Shown here: positions 49,593-60,659 of the stretch, piece after piece | Layout of the letters: each line of letters opens with the position of its first letter | Position numbering within the stretch: the stretch's first letter is position 1 | From: Serilophus lunatus | Lineage: Eukaryota > Chordata > Aves > Passeriformes > Eurylaimidae | Direction of reading: 5' to 3' | Assembly (NCBI GenBank): GCA_013399895.1 | Contig: VXBA01000677.1 | Location: 57,343 to 121,342, forward strand | Length of the DNA stretch: 64,000 bases | Notes under the pieces: model-generated | Databases searched by the model: none | Seen by the model: only the letters and a program-made list of their open reading frames with translations | What the model was told of the DNA's origin: nothing | Position numbers and translations under genes: made by a program

Positions 49593-52500
49593 TTTGCAAA
49601 TTTAAAGGCTTAAATGCAAGAGTAGCAAACTAAGTAATGGTGTGTGCAGTAATGAAAATGAGATGCAGCTGACAAATGCCGTGTGCTGTTTGTGCCAGTA
49701 GACATTGACACAGATGCTGTTTATTTATAATGATGGCCTCAATTGGCACAAGGAGGAAGGTAAGGTTTGGTATAGTTACAATGCTCAGTCATAACATGCA
49801 TTACGCTATCATAAACATCGCTAATTATTAAATCAGAAGCAAGATAGGGATTTTAAAAAGCTGGTGATTAGTGCTGTAATCGAGTATCAAATGCAGTGGT
49901 TGATTAGGTGCCATGAATGTAAGTGGCTACATGAGTGGTTATATTAAAAAGATTGGAAATAGCTACCTAAATTCCTGTTTTAGTACAAGATTGGTGAAAG
50001 CATATGATCTGCCTTGTAGACTAATCACAGAAAAACCTTCATTGGAGTAGTAGCAAAAAAACCCCAAAAGGCTTAATCTTGCTTACATTTTTTTGATGTA
50101 GCACAAGGCAAGTGAAGGATGGGAGAAAGACTAAAGAATTTTAGGCACTTGAAATAAAGGCAGAGTGTGAAGAAATAATTCTCAGAAGTTGACTTTACTC
50201 TTCAGTAGCCTAATGCTCATCCTCATGTTGATGCTTTGATTTCATCAGAGCTGCCCTATATTTGACTTTTGCAAGGTTTTCTCTTTTCAATTTTCAGCAT
50301 CAGTAAATGACGAAGAAAACAGTGTGACTAGGGTAAAGCAGATAGTATGTACCTATTTCTAGGACAGACATTGTTACATGGTTGGGATTCTGAAGAAGTG
50401 AAGCAAAGTGTATTTTGCAAGCTTATTGCATCAAGGAGGAACAGCTAAATGAGGGTATGTATGCTTGAGTCTCACCAGTGGCTGCTGTTATTACCTCAGA
50501 AATTCAGTGGCTGAATTTCTGATTTGTGCTATGAAGATTTAGAGACAAAGTACAGAGCTCTGAAAGCTGCACTATCACTTCAGATGGAGAGAGGTAAAAT
50601 AACTTACAATTGGAAAGAGCAACCAACAAGAAAGAATGAGTATCTTTATTCAGTAGAAATAAAACAAGTTAAAAGGGTAAAACATGCTATATATTGAAGA
50701 AATTGCTTACCCAGCTTTAACAGGCACAGTGTTGTCTATTGAGTGATGTGGAGCTCCATTTCAAGATTCATTAACCTCAGAGCTTACATATATCTAGTTC
50801 AACAAGCTAATGTGTGAGGGTGAAATCCCTTTGTAAGCATTAAGCTCCCGATTTAACATTTCTGCTCATAGCACAGGTGCATGTTCACACACCCAGAACA
50901 CCCAGGCTGACTGCTTTAAATAGCTTATCTTTCAATCAGAAGTTAAGAAATTCTGCCTCTGTCAGTTGGTTGTACTGTAGAAACTAAAGTACTTCTGTTA
51001 GTATTAAGGGTGTCATGCTTTTGACTGAGGTGAAAATTATCCTCTTGTTTTGCTTCTACAGACTATAGCAGAAGAAAAGTAGCTTTAACTGAGGCTTAAG
51101 CAAAAATCTTTCATTCCTCCAAAGAAGCAAATACATGTTTAGCTAAACCTTTTAAAAATTGCATATTGACTCTTTGTGCTTCTCATGTAACACCAAAAAT
51201 GAGGCATATGTATTTAAAATGAAACCTAAACACTAGAGTTAAAAAGAACTTATAATTCCCTAATAGTCTGTCTATAAACATAACAGAAATAGGCAGTAGT
51301 GAATACTTTTAAATTATATAGCTAGCAATAAACACTTACAGGAAAAGGTTTGTGCTTTGTACTGTTTCTTGCAGTTATATTAGCTTTTCAGCCTTGCTAT
51401 CTTTTGTCAAAGTGTCCTTTTTATTCATATACAGATGTAGGTGTCTCAGAACGTGTGTCCAACAACAAAATAAGGTGATTGGACAAATGTTATGTTACAG
51501 AGCTAAATCTAATGAAGCAATTCCAATTGGCTGTCAGCAGGACCACCATTGCTTACAGCAATGTAGACAATTTCTAAGGATCTGAGCCAGACTGGAATCA
51601 ATTAGGGTGCAAGAGACCTCTGAAATCATTGAGTCCAACCTACAATATATTACCACCAAGTCAACCAGACCAATGTATTAAGTGCCATGTCCAGTCTTTC
51701 CTTGGAGATCACCACCTCCATGGACAGCCTATTCCACTACGTAATCACAATTTCTGTGAAGAAATTCCTGCTAATGTTCAACCTAAATCTCCCCTGGTGC
51801 AGCATGGTACAACAGGATTCTCTTTGATGAGCCAATTGTCCTGCCAGAAATACAAGTATAGCTCAAACAAAATGGCATTAAAATTTCCAAGACAGAGATG
51901 CTGAACTTTCTGGGTGCTCAGTGTATCCCATTTAGCATGGCTAGATCCACATTTTCTTCTTCTCTCTGAGCAAAGCCCTCTGCAGAGAGCAGTGGCACAG
52001 GCATGTCCTCATTAGGGCACAGTTGTTCTCCGGCAAGCAGTTCAACCTCTTGTAGCAGCAGTGTCCTGGGAAGCATGTCCCTGGAGAGACCAAGGCTGCA
52101 TTTGGTCTCTCCTAAAGAGTCTCAGGCCTGATTGGGCTGGCCTATACAGAATTGGCAGGAAGAAGTGCTGGAAACCCTGTTCCTGGCTGGTGCTCCAGCA
52201 GCGGGTGAGGGGTAGGAACACCTCCTCATGTCCTGCTCCCAAACACATGCAGAATGAGGCTGAGCCAGGCTCCTGTTCCCAGCCCTCTGCTCCTGTGGTG
52301 CAAACCCCTCCATCACTGTCCTGCATTCAGCACACAGCTCTCCTGGAACCTCTCTCCCCTCCCACTTTTCCTCTTATACCTTTTCTTTCCATTTTTCTGA
52401 TAGTTTTTATATCCCCAACTTACTTGAATCTTTTTTTACCACTGCTGAAAATGGTACCAATAATAAGTCAAATTTTTAAAATAGCGAACAAAGGAAGTGT

Positions 52501-54064
52501 ATAAACTGAAGCCAGGCAGATATAGATGGGCAATGTCTATTTCTTAATTTTCTGAAGGTGAAGTTCAAGAGGTTTGACTTATTGTGTGTTGACAGCAAGA
52601 AAGTTTAGTCTTGCCTAGTCTCAAACTCAATCCGCTTTCATAGTGTCCAAGTATACGGTTTCATGCTAAGACAGCATGAACTGGCACTGTAATTCAAATG
52701 TCAAGCTTTTGCATGACAGAAGGTCTTGAATCTGTTTTGAAATCATGCTTATTGTAGGACATTTGTAGTATTTTCTATGGCTCTGTACTGCTAAAGGTAG
52801 CTTGCTACCTTGCAATTTTTTTGTTCATCTTTAACAAAGTTTCTCTTTCTAGGAAACTAGGAAAACTGGGAGAGCATTAATGAAATGCAGTTATTTAAAA
52901 CATCCCACTAAGTTTATAATCCTGGCTGCTAGGCCTTGCCATGACCCACCCTGGCAAACCCCTGGGACTCCCAGTCCCAGGGACCCATAGGACCTACAGT
53001 GCCTTGGCACTGTAATAGTCTTTGTAAGCATAGATGAGCCCTCGACCAGGAAGGCAGTTGAGTGGAATTCAAACTGTGCACTAGAAGTGCAGCTTCTGCA
53101 TCAGGCCACTGTCTGTTGAGTAGATTTAAGTGCTTGTGTTGAGTTCTTTTATCTGAGTCCTTTTGGCTGTTTTGAACTTTGACTTTTTCCCCCCACATTG
53201 ATAATTCAGTAAGTCAGGTCACAATTTTCTTTTGAGATCTAGGTGCATTTAATCTGAGGATGGGAAATTTCAGTGTGCTTTTTATTGCATAACCATAACT
53301 GAGAAAAGCATCATATTCACATGCAGATGTTGGCTAATCACAGGCTAAGGTACTGGGTTGTGACTTGCACTATAGTGTTGTGGGTTGGTTTTGTGTATAT
53401 GTGTTTTTAAACTTTTCATTAGTTTGTACTGTGAATTTGCACCTTTTGTTAGCATTATTGGATTTTGACAGTATTTAAAAGAAAGTACTTGCAGACTATG
53501 AAGAACAAAGCTGAGAAGGTCTGAATTCATATTATATTTCCCTGAGACTCTGTATCAAGAGAGATTTTGTTGACTGTGAAGAAAAGCCATTTCACATAGT
53601 AAAACTGGCACCAAGCCCAGTTTCTTTATGGAAGTAAAAGCTACAGACATATTTATTTGATTGTATACCTTTTTTCTTTTTTTAAATCTATATCAGCTAC
53701 TAAATAAAGTTGTTAAAGATAATTCTAGTCCCTCTACTAAACCAGGTTTTATTTGAAAAAAAAGTGATCTGTGCTCTTGGGAGCAATTTGCTGTTCTAAA
53801 ATGGCTTTCTTTGAAGTGTTTATTGAAATGGTGAAATTATTCCCCATATTCTTTCCATTTGGAATGGAAAGCTACTCTAACACAGTGAATGACCCAAGGA
53901 AATGAAGACTGCAGAGCAAGAGAGTTTTTGATGAAAGCGTGGGAGAGACAGGCCCAGGAAAGAGACAGTAAAATCATTTGAGGAAATGTGAATACAAAGT
54001 GCAAGTGTATGAAAAGAGTGATGCACATTTTTCAGTAGCAGTCATGATGACAATTAAAAAAGTT
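49593..54064. other. Intergenic sequence with one CR1 fragment
   Basis: AT-rich DNA. Apart from the CR1 at 51590, it holds a moderately GC-rich patch (about 52000-52370) and another (about 52920-53110), both unclassified. A very short exon-like segment with a strong acceptor lies at 50298-50332 (SVNDEENSVTR), too short to trust. Confidence 0.5.
51590..51835 (-). repeat. CR1 LINE fragment
   Basis: GAAATCATTGAGTCCAACCT, GATCACCACCTCCATGGACA, GCCTATTCCACTACGTAATC, TGTGAAGAAATTCCTGCTAA and CCTAAATCTCCCCTGGTGCA follow a reverse-complemented CR1 3' region. The original poly-octamer end is degraded. Confidence 0.85.
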
Positions 54065-54070
54065 GTTTAG

Positions 54071-54524
54071 TGTTGATGGATGGGTATTGGAACAGGGGCA
54101 CGGGTCTCCTGAGCCGTTGTACAAGCAATCCTCCTGTTAGCATGAGTTAGAAAAGGCTGATAGCATAAGTAAGCCTCTGCAAGAAAATGCAAGTCGGGCT
54201 GATAAGGAAGTGTTAAGTTGTTTATGACGAGCAGAAGAAAGAGCTAATCGGTGAAGAACGTGGGAAAGGACCCTGGAACAAGACACTGCATCTTTGTAGC
54301 AAGGAACTGCACCTGTGGCAAAGTCCAGTAAACACTGGAAAGCCCCGGCATAGTTTAAGAGTTAAACAGTGCAAATGTAACCATTTTCGAGCTTGGCCAA
54401 TAGCATAGTGCCTGGTAGGCATAATTAACCAGAATGTAATAAAAAGGTTTGGATTTTTGCAATAAACGGAAGCTTGCATTATCAATCATATTGACTGGTT
54501 GCTTGCTTTCCCCCGCCGTCCGCA
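54071..54524 (+). mobile_element. Solo LTR G, ERVK-like
   Basis: The 454-base element starts TGTTGATGGATGGG and ends GCCGTCCGCA, flanked by a perfect 6-bp duplication GTTTAG (54065-54070 and 54525-54530). AATAAACGG at 54461 is a probable poly(A) signal followed by a short end region. The short length, 6-bp duplication and layout suggest an ERVK or alpharetrovirus-like LTR, unlike the 5-bp-duplication LTRs nearby. No internal genes were seen. Confidence 0.88.
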
Positions 54525-55106
54525 GTTTAGGAAAGTGACATGTCACACTTTTGTCACTTTATTGTTGATCTTTCTGTAGAACAACTTCTTGGAGAGTGTC
54601 TGGTTCCTTTACTTCTTGAGAAGCTTAACTGTAGGGGAATGAGGCTTGAATTATGCTGTGTGGGTTCAGGAAGCAGCTGGCCTCTCATCTCTGTTTATCA
54701 TCCTATACCCGAATTGTGCCCAGCTAGTTGCTCTGACAGCCTTCACAGGACAGTTCTTTGAAAACAAAGAAAGGTGTTTCTAAACTTTTCAAGAAGGCCA
54801 GTGATGTAGAAATGGATGTTTATAAGGTATGATCATGACTTTTTCAAGAGAATCATATCCTTTTGGGGGAAAATGTTTAAAAAGAAAAACAAAAAGGTAA
54901 GGAGATATGAAGAGTTTGCTTCTAGGGGTAGATAAATGAAGGTAATGGATTATCAAGCACTACTTATTTTTTTATTTTTTTCTGAAGTAAAACTTGACTA
55001 TTGCTATCTTAACCTATTTTTTACAGTGGCAAACATTACTGAAAATGTAAGGGTTACAATAGCTATACGTTTTGCCAAATGCAAATTGTAACGGAAGGAG
55101 CATGTG

Positions 55107-56380
55107 TATGGTGATTTGAACCACTTTTATCGTCTCAGGGCGTGCAATAAAGATGACGGAAAACTGAACAAAATTAGCAGCAGGTGAACAGTTTATTATA
55201 GGGGATTTATTATAGTTCATTATAGGGAAGAAGGGACAACCTTCAGGGACCCCAAAACTACACCGAGAAACATTTGACACGCAGAAAACACAAAAGGAAA
55301 AAAAAGGAACAAAAACAGGAACTGCTCTCTCAGCTAGTTGGCTTGCTGAGAAAACAGGGGGAGGGGTAGGGGAGCCGTCTCTCTCCCTCCCTGTCTGCTG
55401 GTATCACTCCCCGGCCCTTGAGGTTTTCTGAAAAACATGAAAAGAAGTGAAAAACGACCCCCTCCCACCACCTCTCCGAAGTGGCTACTTGCTTTCAAGC
55501 TGGGAATCACGTCGGTGCCGAGAGAAATGTGTGGAGCCACGCTGCTGAGCCTCAGAGCGAGGAGGAGAGAAGCTGTGTGCTTCTCCCCTGGACCAGGAGC
55601 TGAAGAAGAGAGGGAGTGCTGTTGTCCTCGGCTTTTTAAGCCCTCTAGTTCTCGCACGGATCTCGCTGCCTTCTTCTGGGCCAAACTGTCTCTCCATTGG
55701 TCAGCGGGGCCGAGCCCCGCCTTGTTTCCGGCGTTTTCCCGCTGAAAAGCCACATGCTCAGGGCCTGAGTGCCATCTTTGTTTTCATACCCGCGGGATTT
55801 CAGGGACACCCCGGCATGGCTGCCGCCTGTGCCTGGGACTGGGGGACGACTGCGCATCCTGCGCACTGCCCCGCTGCCTCCCGCGGGCATGCCGGGGCTC
55901 CCCCATGGCCGTGCCTCCAGTCCACCACCCGTCCCGGGACTGGGGTCACCACGCAACCTGCATGCCGCAAGATGGCCCTGGGGCTGTGCATGCTGATGGC
56001 TGATCTGCACCGCGGCTGCCGCTGCCCTCCGGCCCGGGGGAATGAGGAGCCGCCGTCGCCGCCCCCACCCTGTGGGGAAAGAGCAGGTAGGAGCGAGAGC
56101 ACTCTGGGCCCTGGCCCGGGAACAGCGGGGGCAGGGGGGCAGCCCGCTGCTGTCCCCACCCCGGCCCCGTGCTCCCAGGGAATGGTGGGCAGGAGTGAGG
56201 GCTACCCAGGTCCCTGGCTGACCTGGGGAGAGCCGGGGATGGGGGGAGCGACCCCTTAAGGGAAAACAGAATTTTACAGACAGGTGAGTGGCCTCTTCTT
56301 ACACTCTTTCCCCCCCCTCAAGGCCCAAGGACCCCCCTTGACCACCCCCCAGAGATCCCAGCACCTCTCAAACTGCCACA
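55107..56380 (-). mobile_element. Solo LTR H of an endogenous retrovirus (same family as A and C)
   Basis: The left end TATGGTGATTTGAACC aligns with TGTGGTGGTTTGAACC of LTR A except for two G-to-A changes, and the right end is AACTGCCACA. The flanks ATGTG (55102-55106) and ATGTA (56381-56385) match at four of five bases. The right half is very GC-rich. The inverted termini relative to LTR C set the minus orientation. No retroviral genes were seen. Confidence 0.85.
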
Positions 56381-56385
56381 ATGTA

Positions 56386-58070
56386 AGACAGCTTTTAACT
56401 ATTGTGCTGCTCTTGGCGTGTTGCTAACAATATTTAAGAGATAATATAGCTGTGTTTTCACGTTTTAGTTCATCGACTGATTATATCTGGTTAAAGTTAG
56501 TGCTTTCATGATTATTTCATTGATTTAAGCATTATTTGGAGTATAAATTGTCTTAGGAATGACTTCAGGTGTAGAAAAAAGCATAGTTACAATTGAATGA
56601 GAAAGATCTTTCTTTAGAAATGCAAATTTTATTTCTTTATTTTTTTAATGGGAGATATTTCAGAATAGTAGGGAAAACCCAGGAAAGAAGTTTGGAAAAC
56701 TTTGTTATTTGTGTGAAATAAGCCAGAAGTAATAATAAAAGTTGTCATTAAAAGTTCTAACTCCAAATTTAGACAATTTTTAATGAAATTGGGACTGTAT
56801 TAATTGTTGTTATGCAAGACTGCAGCATCAGTAACGCATACTTAACTGTATATTATTGCCTAAAATATAAATGGTTAATAAGGTTATTGAGGAAAATCAG
56901 GAAAATTTAAGTAACTCTACGTGTATTTATGTGCCTGTGTGTTAAGGCTCAGTGATAGCTGAAGACAGCTGTGTCCTCATGCCCTCTCTTTCAGTCACTA
57001 TCTTGTTGTTCTCTGTCACAGTGACAAATGAAAACATTTCATGGCAGCAACTGTCAAAAGCCCTCTTGTGAGCCCTGTATTTTCTTTCTATTTCTCAGTC
57101 AAGAGCTGCTGTGAAAAATGACTTCATATCAGTAAGATACAACTCCATGATCACAATGGGCTAGCTGTTAGTCACTGGCTGGTGGCCGTTTAGATGGTGA
57201 ATAATTGGCTTTACTTACACATTTTTCACTGAAAGATGAAATAAGTCTCTCTTTATAGGTTACCTCATATTACAAACATGGAATATTTATCTGTGACATA
57301 AAAGCCTATTCAAACAGTGCAGTGTCAAACTCGTTATAAATGGATGTGCTGGCTGATACATAAAAAGGTGCTCTGCCTGAATCTTACTGGCTATGAAGGT
57401 TCCAGCAACTTTGTCTTTCCTAGCATCCACGTAACTTAGAAAGGAAATTTATGCACATTTATTACTGTATATGACACTTCTCTAAATAAAAGGCTGCCTG
57501 CAGTCCAGGAGGTTTTGCTCTATTTCTTTCACCCGATCCTCCGTCTCCTCTTACCTGGCTATACAAGGCCTTCATTAATGGAAAATGAGTTAATGCATTT
57601 CTGGTCATAAGTATTGGGTGGGAAGTAAAAAATCTGCAGTGTGGCATAAAATTCTTCAGGGAATAAAAGATGTGTGTCCAGCATTAGTAATAGTGTTAGT
57701 ACCTAAAAGAAATCGAAGTAAACTTCCTGGGAAGTAAATTTGTAGGCTGTAAAGAGCAGGAAATAAGAAATTAATATATATCATAACAAAAAATAGATAT
57801 CTAGAAATTATGCAATTAATTTATAATTGTAATATCTTTTTTTTTTCCTGATGAACACCTAGTGAAAATCTATGTATGTTACAATTTTTTGGTCATCAAA
57901 ATGAAGAGAGTAAATTATTCTAATGAATAGAAAGTAATTTGATGTCAGCTAGTGTTGCAGAAATAGATTAGGTCATTATTGGTCATCCACTCTGAAGGCT
58001 AAGATGTTTTGGAGCAGAATTCATACTGTCAGATTTGTCCCTCTGTTCTACCCTGCTAGTTCCTGTCTTT
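56386..58070. other. AT-rich intergenic sequence, nothing recognised
   Basis: Unique-looking AT-rich DNA between LTR H and the CR1 at 58075. No long open frame, splice-bounded exon or repeat was seen. Confidence 0.6.
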
Positions 58071-58074
58071 TGCC

Positions 58075-58520
58075 ATGGAAAGAGTTGAATATTCAGCAGA
58101 AGGCAACAAAGATGGTTAGGGGACTGGACCATCTCTCTTATGAGGACAGGTCGAGAAAGCTGGGACTGATCAAACTCAAAAGACAACTGAGAAGAAACCT
58201 GAACCCCATCAAAGCATATACGTATCTGAAGAGAAGGTGTCAAGATGATGGATCCAGGCTCTTTTGGTGTCAAACAATAGGACAAGAGGCCACAGGCAGA
58301 AACTGATGCACAGGAAGCTCCAAGTGAACATGAGGAAGAACTTCCTTACTGTGCAGGTGACCATGCACTGGAACAGGTTGCCCAGTAAAGTTGTGGAGTT
58401 TCCCCCACTGGAGATATTCAAGAACCATCCAGATACAGTCCTGTTTGAGCAAAGAGGTTAGACAAGATGACCCACAGTGGTCCCTTCCAACCTTGGATTC
58501 TGTGATTTTACAATTCTGTG
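58075..58520 (+). repeat. CR1 LINE, 3' end
   Basis: CAACAAAGATGGTTAGGGGA, GGACAGGTCGAGAAAGCTGG, GAGGAAGAACTTCCTTACTG, CACTGGAACAGGTTGCCCAG and GGTCCCTTCCAACCTTGGAT, ending in TTCTGTGATTTTACAATTC, give a clear plus-strand CR1 3' segment of about 450 bases, truncated at its 5' end. Confidence 0.93.
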
Positions 58521-58707
58521 AGTATGATAGCAATGCAATTTTTAGATTTTGGAATATAATTGTAAAAGAGAAAGTGGATCATTTGATAATAATATAAAAT
58601 AAATCTACTAGCAGTTCTCTGCCTTTCAAATTAATGTTTGGTGTTTGTTTGTTTGCTTGTACATTTACAATCGCTATTTACATCACTTTGGTATTTCTTT
58701 TCAACAG

Positions 58708-58835
58708 CAATGTTGGAACCTTCTTTGTTTGTATCATCTCACAAAGAAGTTCAACCTTTATTTCATATCACAATCTGCCCTTGGCAATTGAAAGAGAATT
58801 TTCTAGCCAAACTATCAAATCAAAATTTTATACTC
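58708..58835 (+). CDS. Candidate exon of an unrecognised gene
   Basis: A strong acceptor (GGTATTTCTTTTCAACAG) and the donor ACTC|GTATAAG bound a frame reading MLEPSLFVSSHKEVQPLFHI then TICPWQLKENFLAKLSNQNF. Without splicing, the frame stops at the TAA within the donor. Another frame over the same bases is also open and longer (58634-58993, rich in F, I and S), which weakens the case. No family was recognised. Confidence 0.25.
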
Positions 58836-60105
58836 GTATAAGTTTACTTAATCTTCAAAGCTTCTGTAAGGATATCCTTTGTGCAAGCATAAAGTTCTTT
58901 CCTTTGTTCATATCTTATATTATTTTCTTTAAAGAAAATGTGTCTATGAATCTCATACAGTACGAAAAGCTAGGTTTAGCCGCTTTGAGGTGAATTCAAA
59001 ATCTGCAAGTTTCAGACTATAATTCCTGTGAAGAATGAACACAATCAGTATTACCTCTGCCTTTGTTAATGCCATAAGTTAGAGAATTATAATTTCTACC
59101 AACCTTTGACATTGAGAATATACTAGTTCTAAGATACTGTGCTAAAGCAATCTCTAAATTAAAAGTACAGACCCAAACTGATCATCAAAGCCAGAGTGGC
59201 AGCCGACAAGACAGCATCACCAGGAGCTCTGCCTTACATCATCCATCTCTATGACGCAGGTGGTTACTTAAAACCTGACTAAATCATCAGACCTCACAGT
59301 TGGTTGTCAAGACCCTCAGTGCCTTCATGGACACTTACCACAAACCCTAGAGACAAAAAGTCTTGCATATTTTTATGCAAATTCGTAAAGAGAGGACTTA
59401 GTCATGTTGCCAGGTTGAGTCCAAATAAGTGAGAAAAGAAATTTCCAGTGGATAAGTCATAGTGATACTGAAGGATATAAAACCCTTCACTGTTCATTCA
59501 GGCTGGGAAAGGCATTTGTGGAATGAAAAATGCAATTCTGACCTTGGTATTAGAATAAAGTTAGAAAAGCTCGAAACAGGCCCAGGAACAATGTGACCTA
59601 TTTCTAAAGCCTTTTTTTTTTGTGTCTCAAAGAGGTAAACTGACTAATGCCACTTGGCCTTTTCCTTCTCAGTGGTTCAAGGAGAGAATCTTTGCTTTCA
59701 GTGAAAAAAAGGCTTGATACCTTTCAATGACATTTAAAGTGGGGAATGGGACACAAGGGAAGAGAAAAAAGGAAGAGGCAAACAAATTGTTCTTCAATTG
59801 ATAGTCAAAATTATATGTTCAGTAATAATTTGATGTTGCTTTACTTCAAGCTGTAGTCCAGTTTATGTTCCTCAAACACTGTGTTTAAATTCATATACTT
59901 CACTACATATATGTAATTTGCAGAACACTTCAAATTTTTATATGATACTGTTTTCTGAACTGATGCTTCACAGAAATTTCACTTACCAAAAGTCTTGGGA
60001 AGACTTATATGAAGTTCCTCGGACATTTGGAATATCGAGCCTGGTGCCTGTTTTAGTCATCTCTTAATCACACCACTATTCCATGGGTTAACAGCAAGCA
60101 GCTGA
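58836..60105. other. AT-rich intergenic sequence, nothing recognised
   Basis: No repeat family, RNA gene or splice-bounded frame was identified between the two CR1 fragments. Confidence 0.55.
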
Positions 60106-60109
60106 GATC

Positions 60110-60500
60110 ACTTTGTTTTTTCAGCCTCGAGAAGAGTAGACTAAGGGGAAACCTCATTGTAGGCTTCAACAGCCTCATGAGAGGAAGCGGAGGGGCAGAC
60201 ACTGATGTCTTCACTATCTTAACCAGTGACAGGACTTGAGAAAACGGCATGAAGCTGAGTTAGGGGTGGTTTAGGTTGAGTGTCAGGAAAAGGCTTTTTG
60301 CCCAGAGGGTAGCCGAGCACTGGAACAGGCTCCCCAGGGAAATGGTCATAAGACCAAGCCTGACAGAGTTCAAGAAACATTTGGACAATGTTCTCAGGCA
60401 CATGGTGTGATTTTTGGAGTGTCCTGTGATGGGCTAGGAGTTGAACTCAATGATCCTGATGGATCCCTTCCAGCTCAGCACATTCTATTATTCCGTGAAT
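60110..60500 (+). repeat. CR1 LINE, 3' end
   Basis: AGCCTCGAGAAGAGTAGACT, AGGGGAAACCTCATTGTAGG, GAGCACTGGAACAGGCTCCC, AACTCAATGATCCTGATGGA and TCCCTTCCAGCTCAGCACAT, ending CATTCTATTATTCCGTGAAT, mark a plus-strand CR1 3' segment. It is followed almost at once by the minus-strand SINE at 60517. Confidence 0.93.
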
Positions 60501-60516
60501 GAAAACCTTCTTCAGG

Positions 60517-60655
60517 TCACAGAATCAGAGTCTTCTGAGTTGGAAGGGACCCACCAGGATCATTGAGTCCATCTCTTAGGTGAATGGCCCATATGGGGAT
60601 CAAACCCACAACCTTGGTATTATTAGCACCATGCTCTAACCAACTAAATCTCAGG
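60517..60655 (-). repeat. tRNA-Ile/CR1 composite SINE (TguSINE1-like)
   Basis: Read on the minus strand, a tRNA-like head (60655 to 60585) contains TTGGTTAGAGCATGGTGCTA, an AAT anticodon context, and GGGTTTGATCCCCATATGGG, matching tRNA-Ile(AAU). After a short linker, a tail (60575 to 60517) reads TGGACTCAATGATCCTGGTG and GGTCCCTTCCAACTC, ending in GATTCTGTGA like CR1. This is the layout of the passerine SINE described as TguSINE1. The head is worn (B-box GGTTTGATCC, A-box degraded), so it is not an active tRNA gene. Confidence 0.85.
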
Positions 60656-60659
60656 GTGA

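Noticed and set aside
55645..56259. Open frames of 120-147 codons at 55.6-56.3 kb
   Set aside because: They are inside LTR H with the same GC-rich bias; no homology to a protein family was seen.
29466..56380. Full-length provirus
   Set aside because: No gag, pol or env motifs were seen between any two LTRs, and neighbouring LTRs belong to different families or have their own target duplications.
60585..60655. Functional tRNA-Ile gene
   Set aside because: The A-box and several stem positions are degraded and a CR1-like tail is attached, which fits a SINE.
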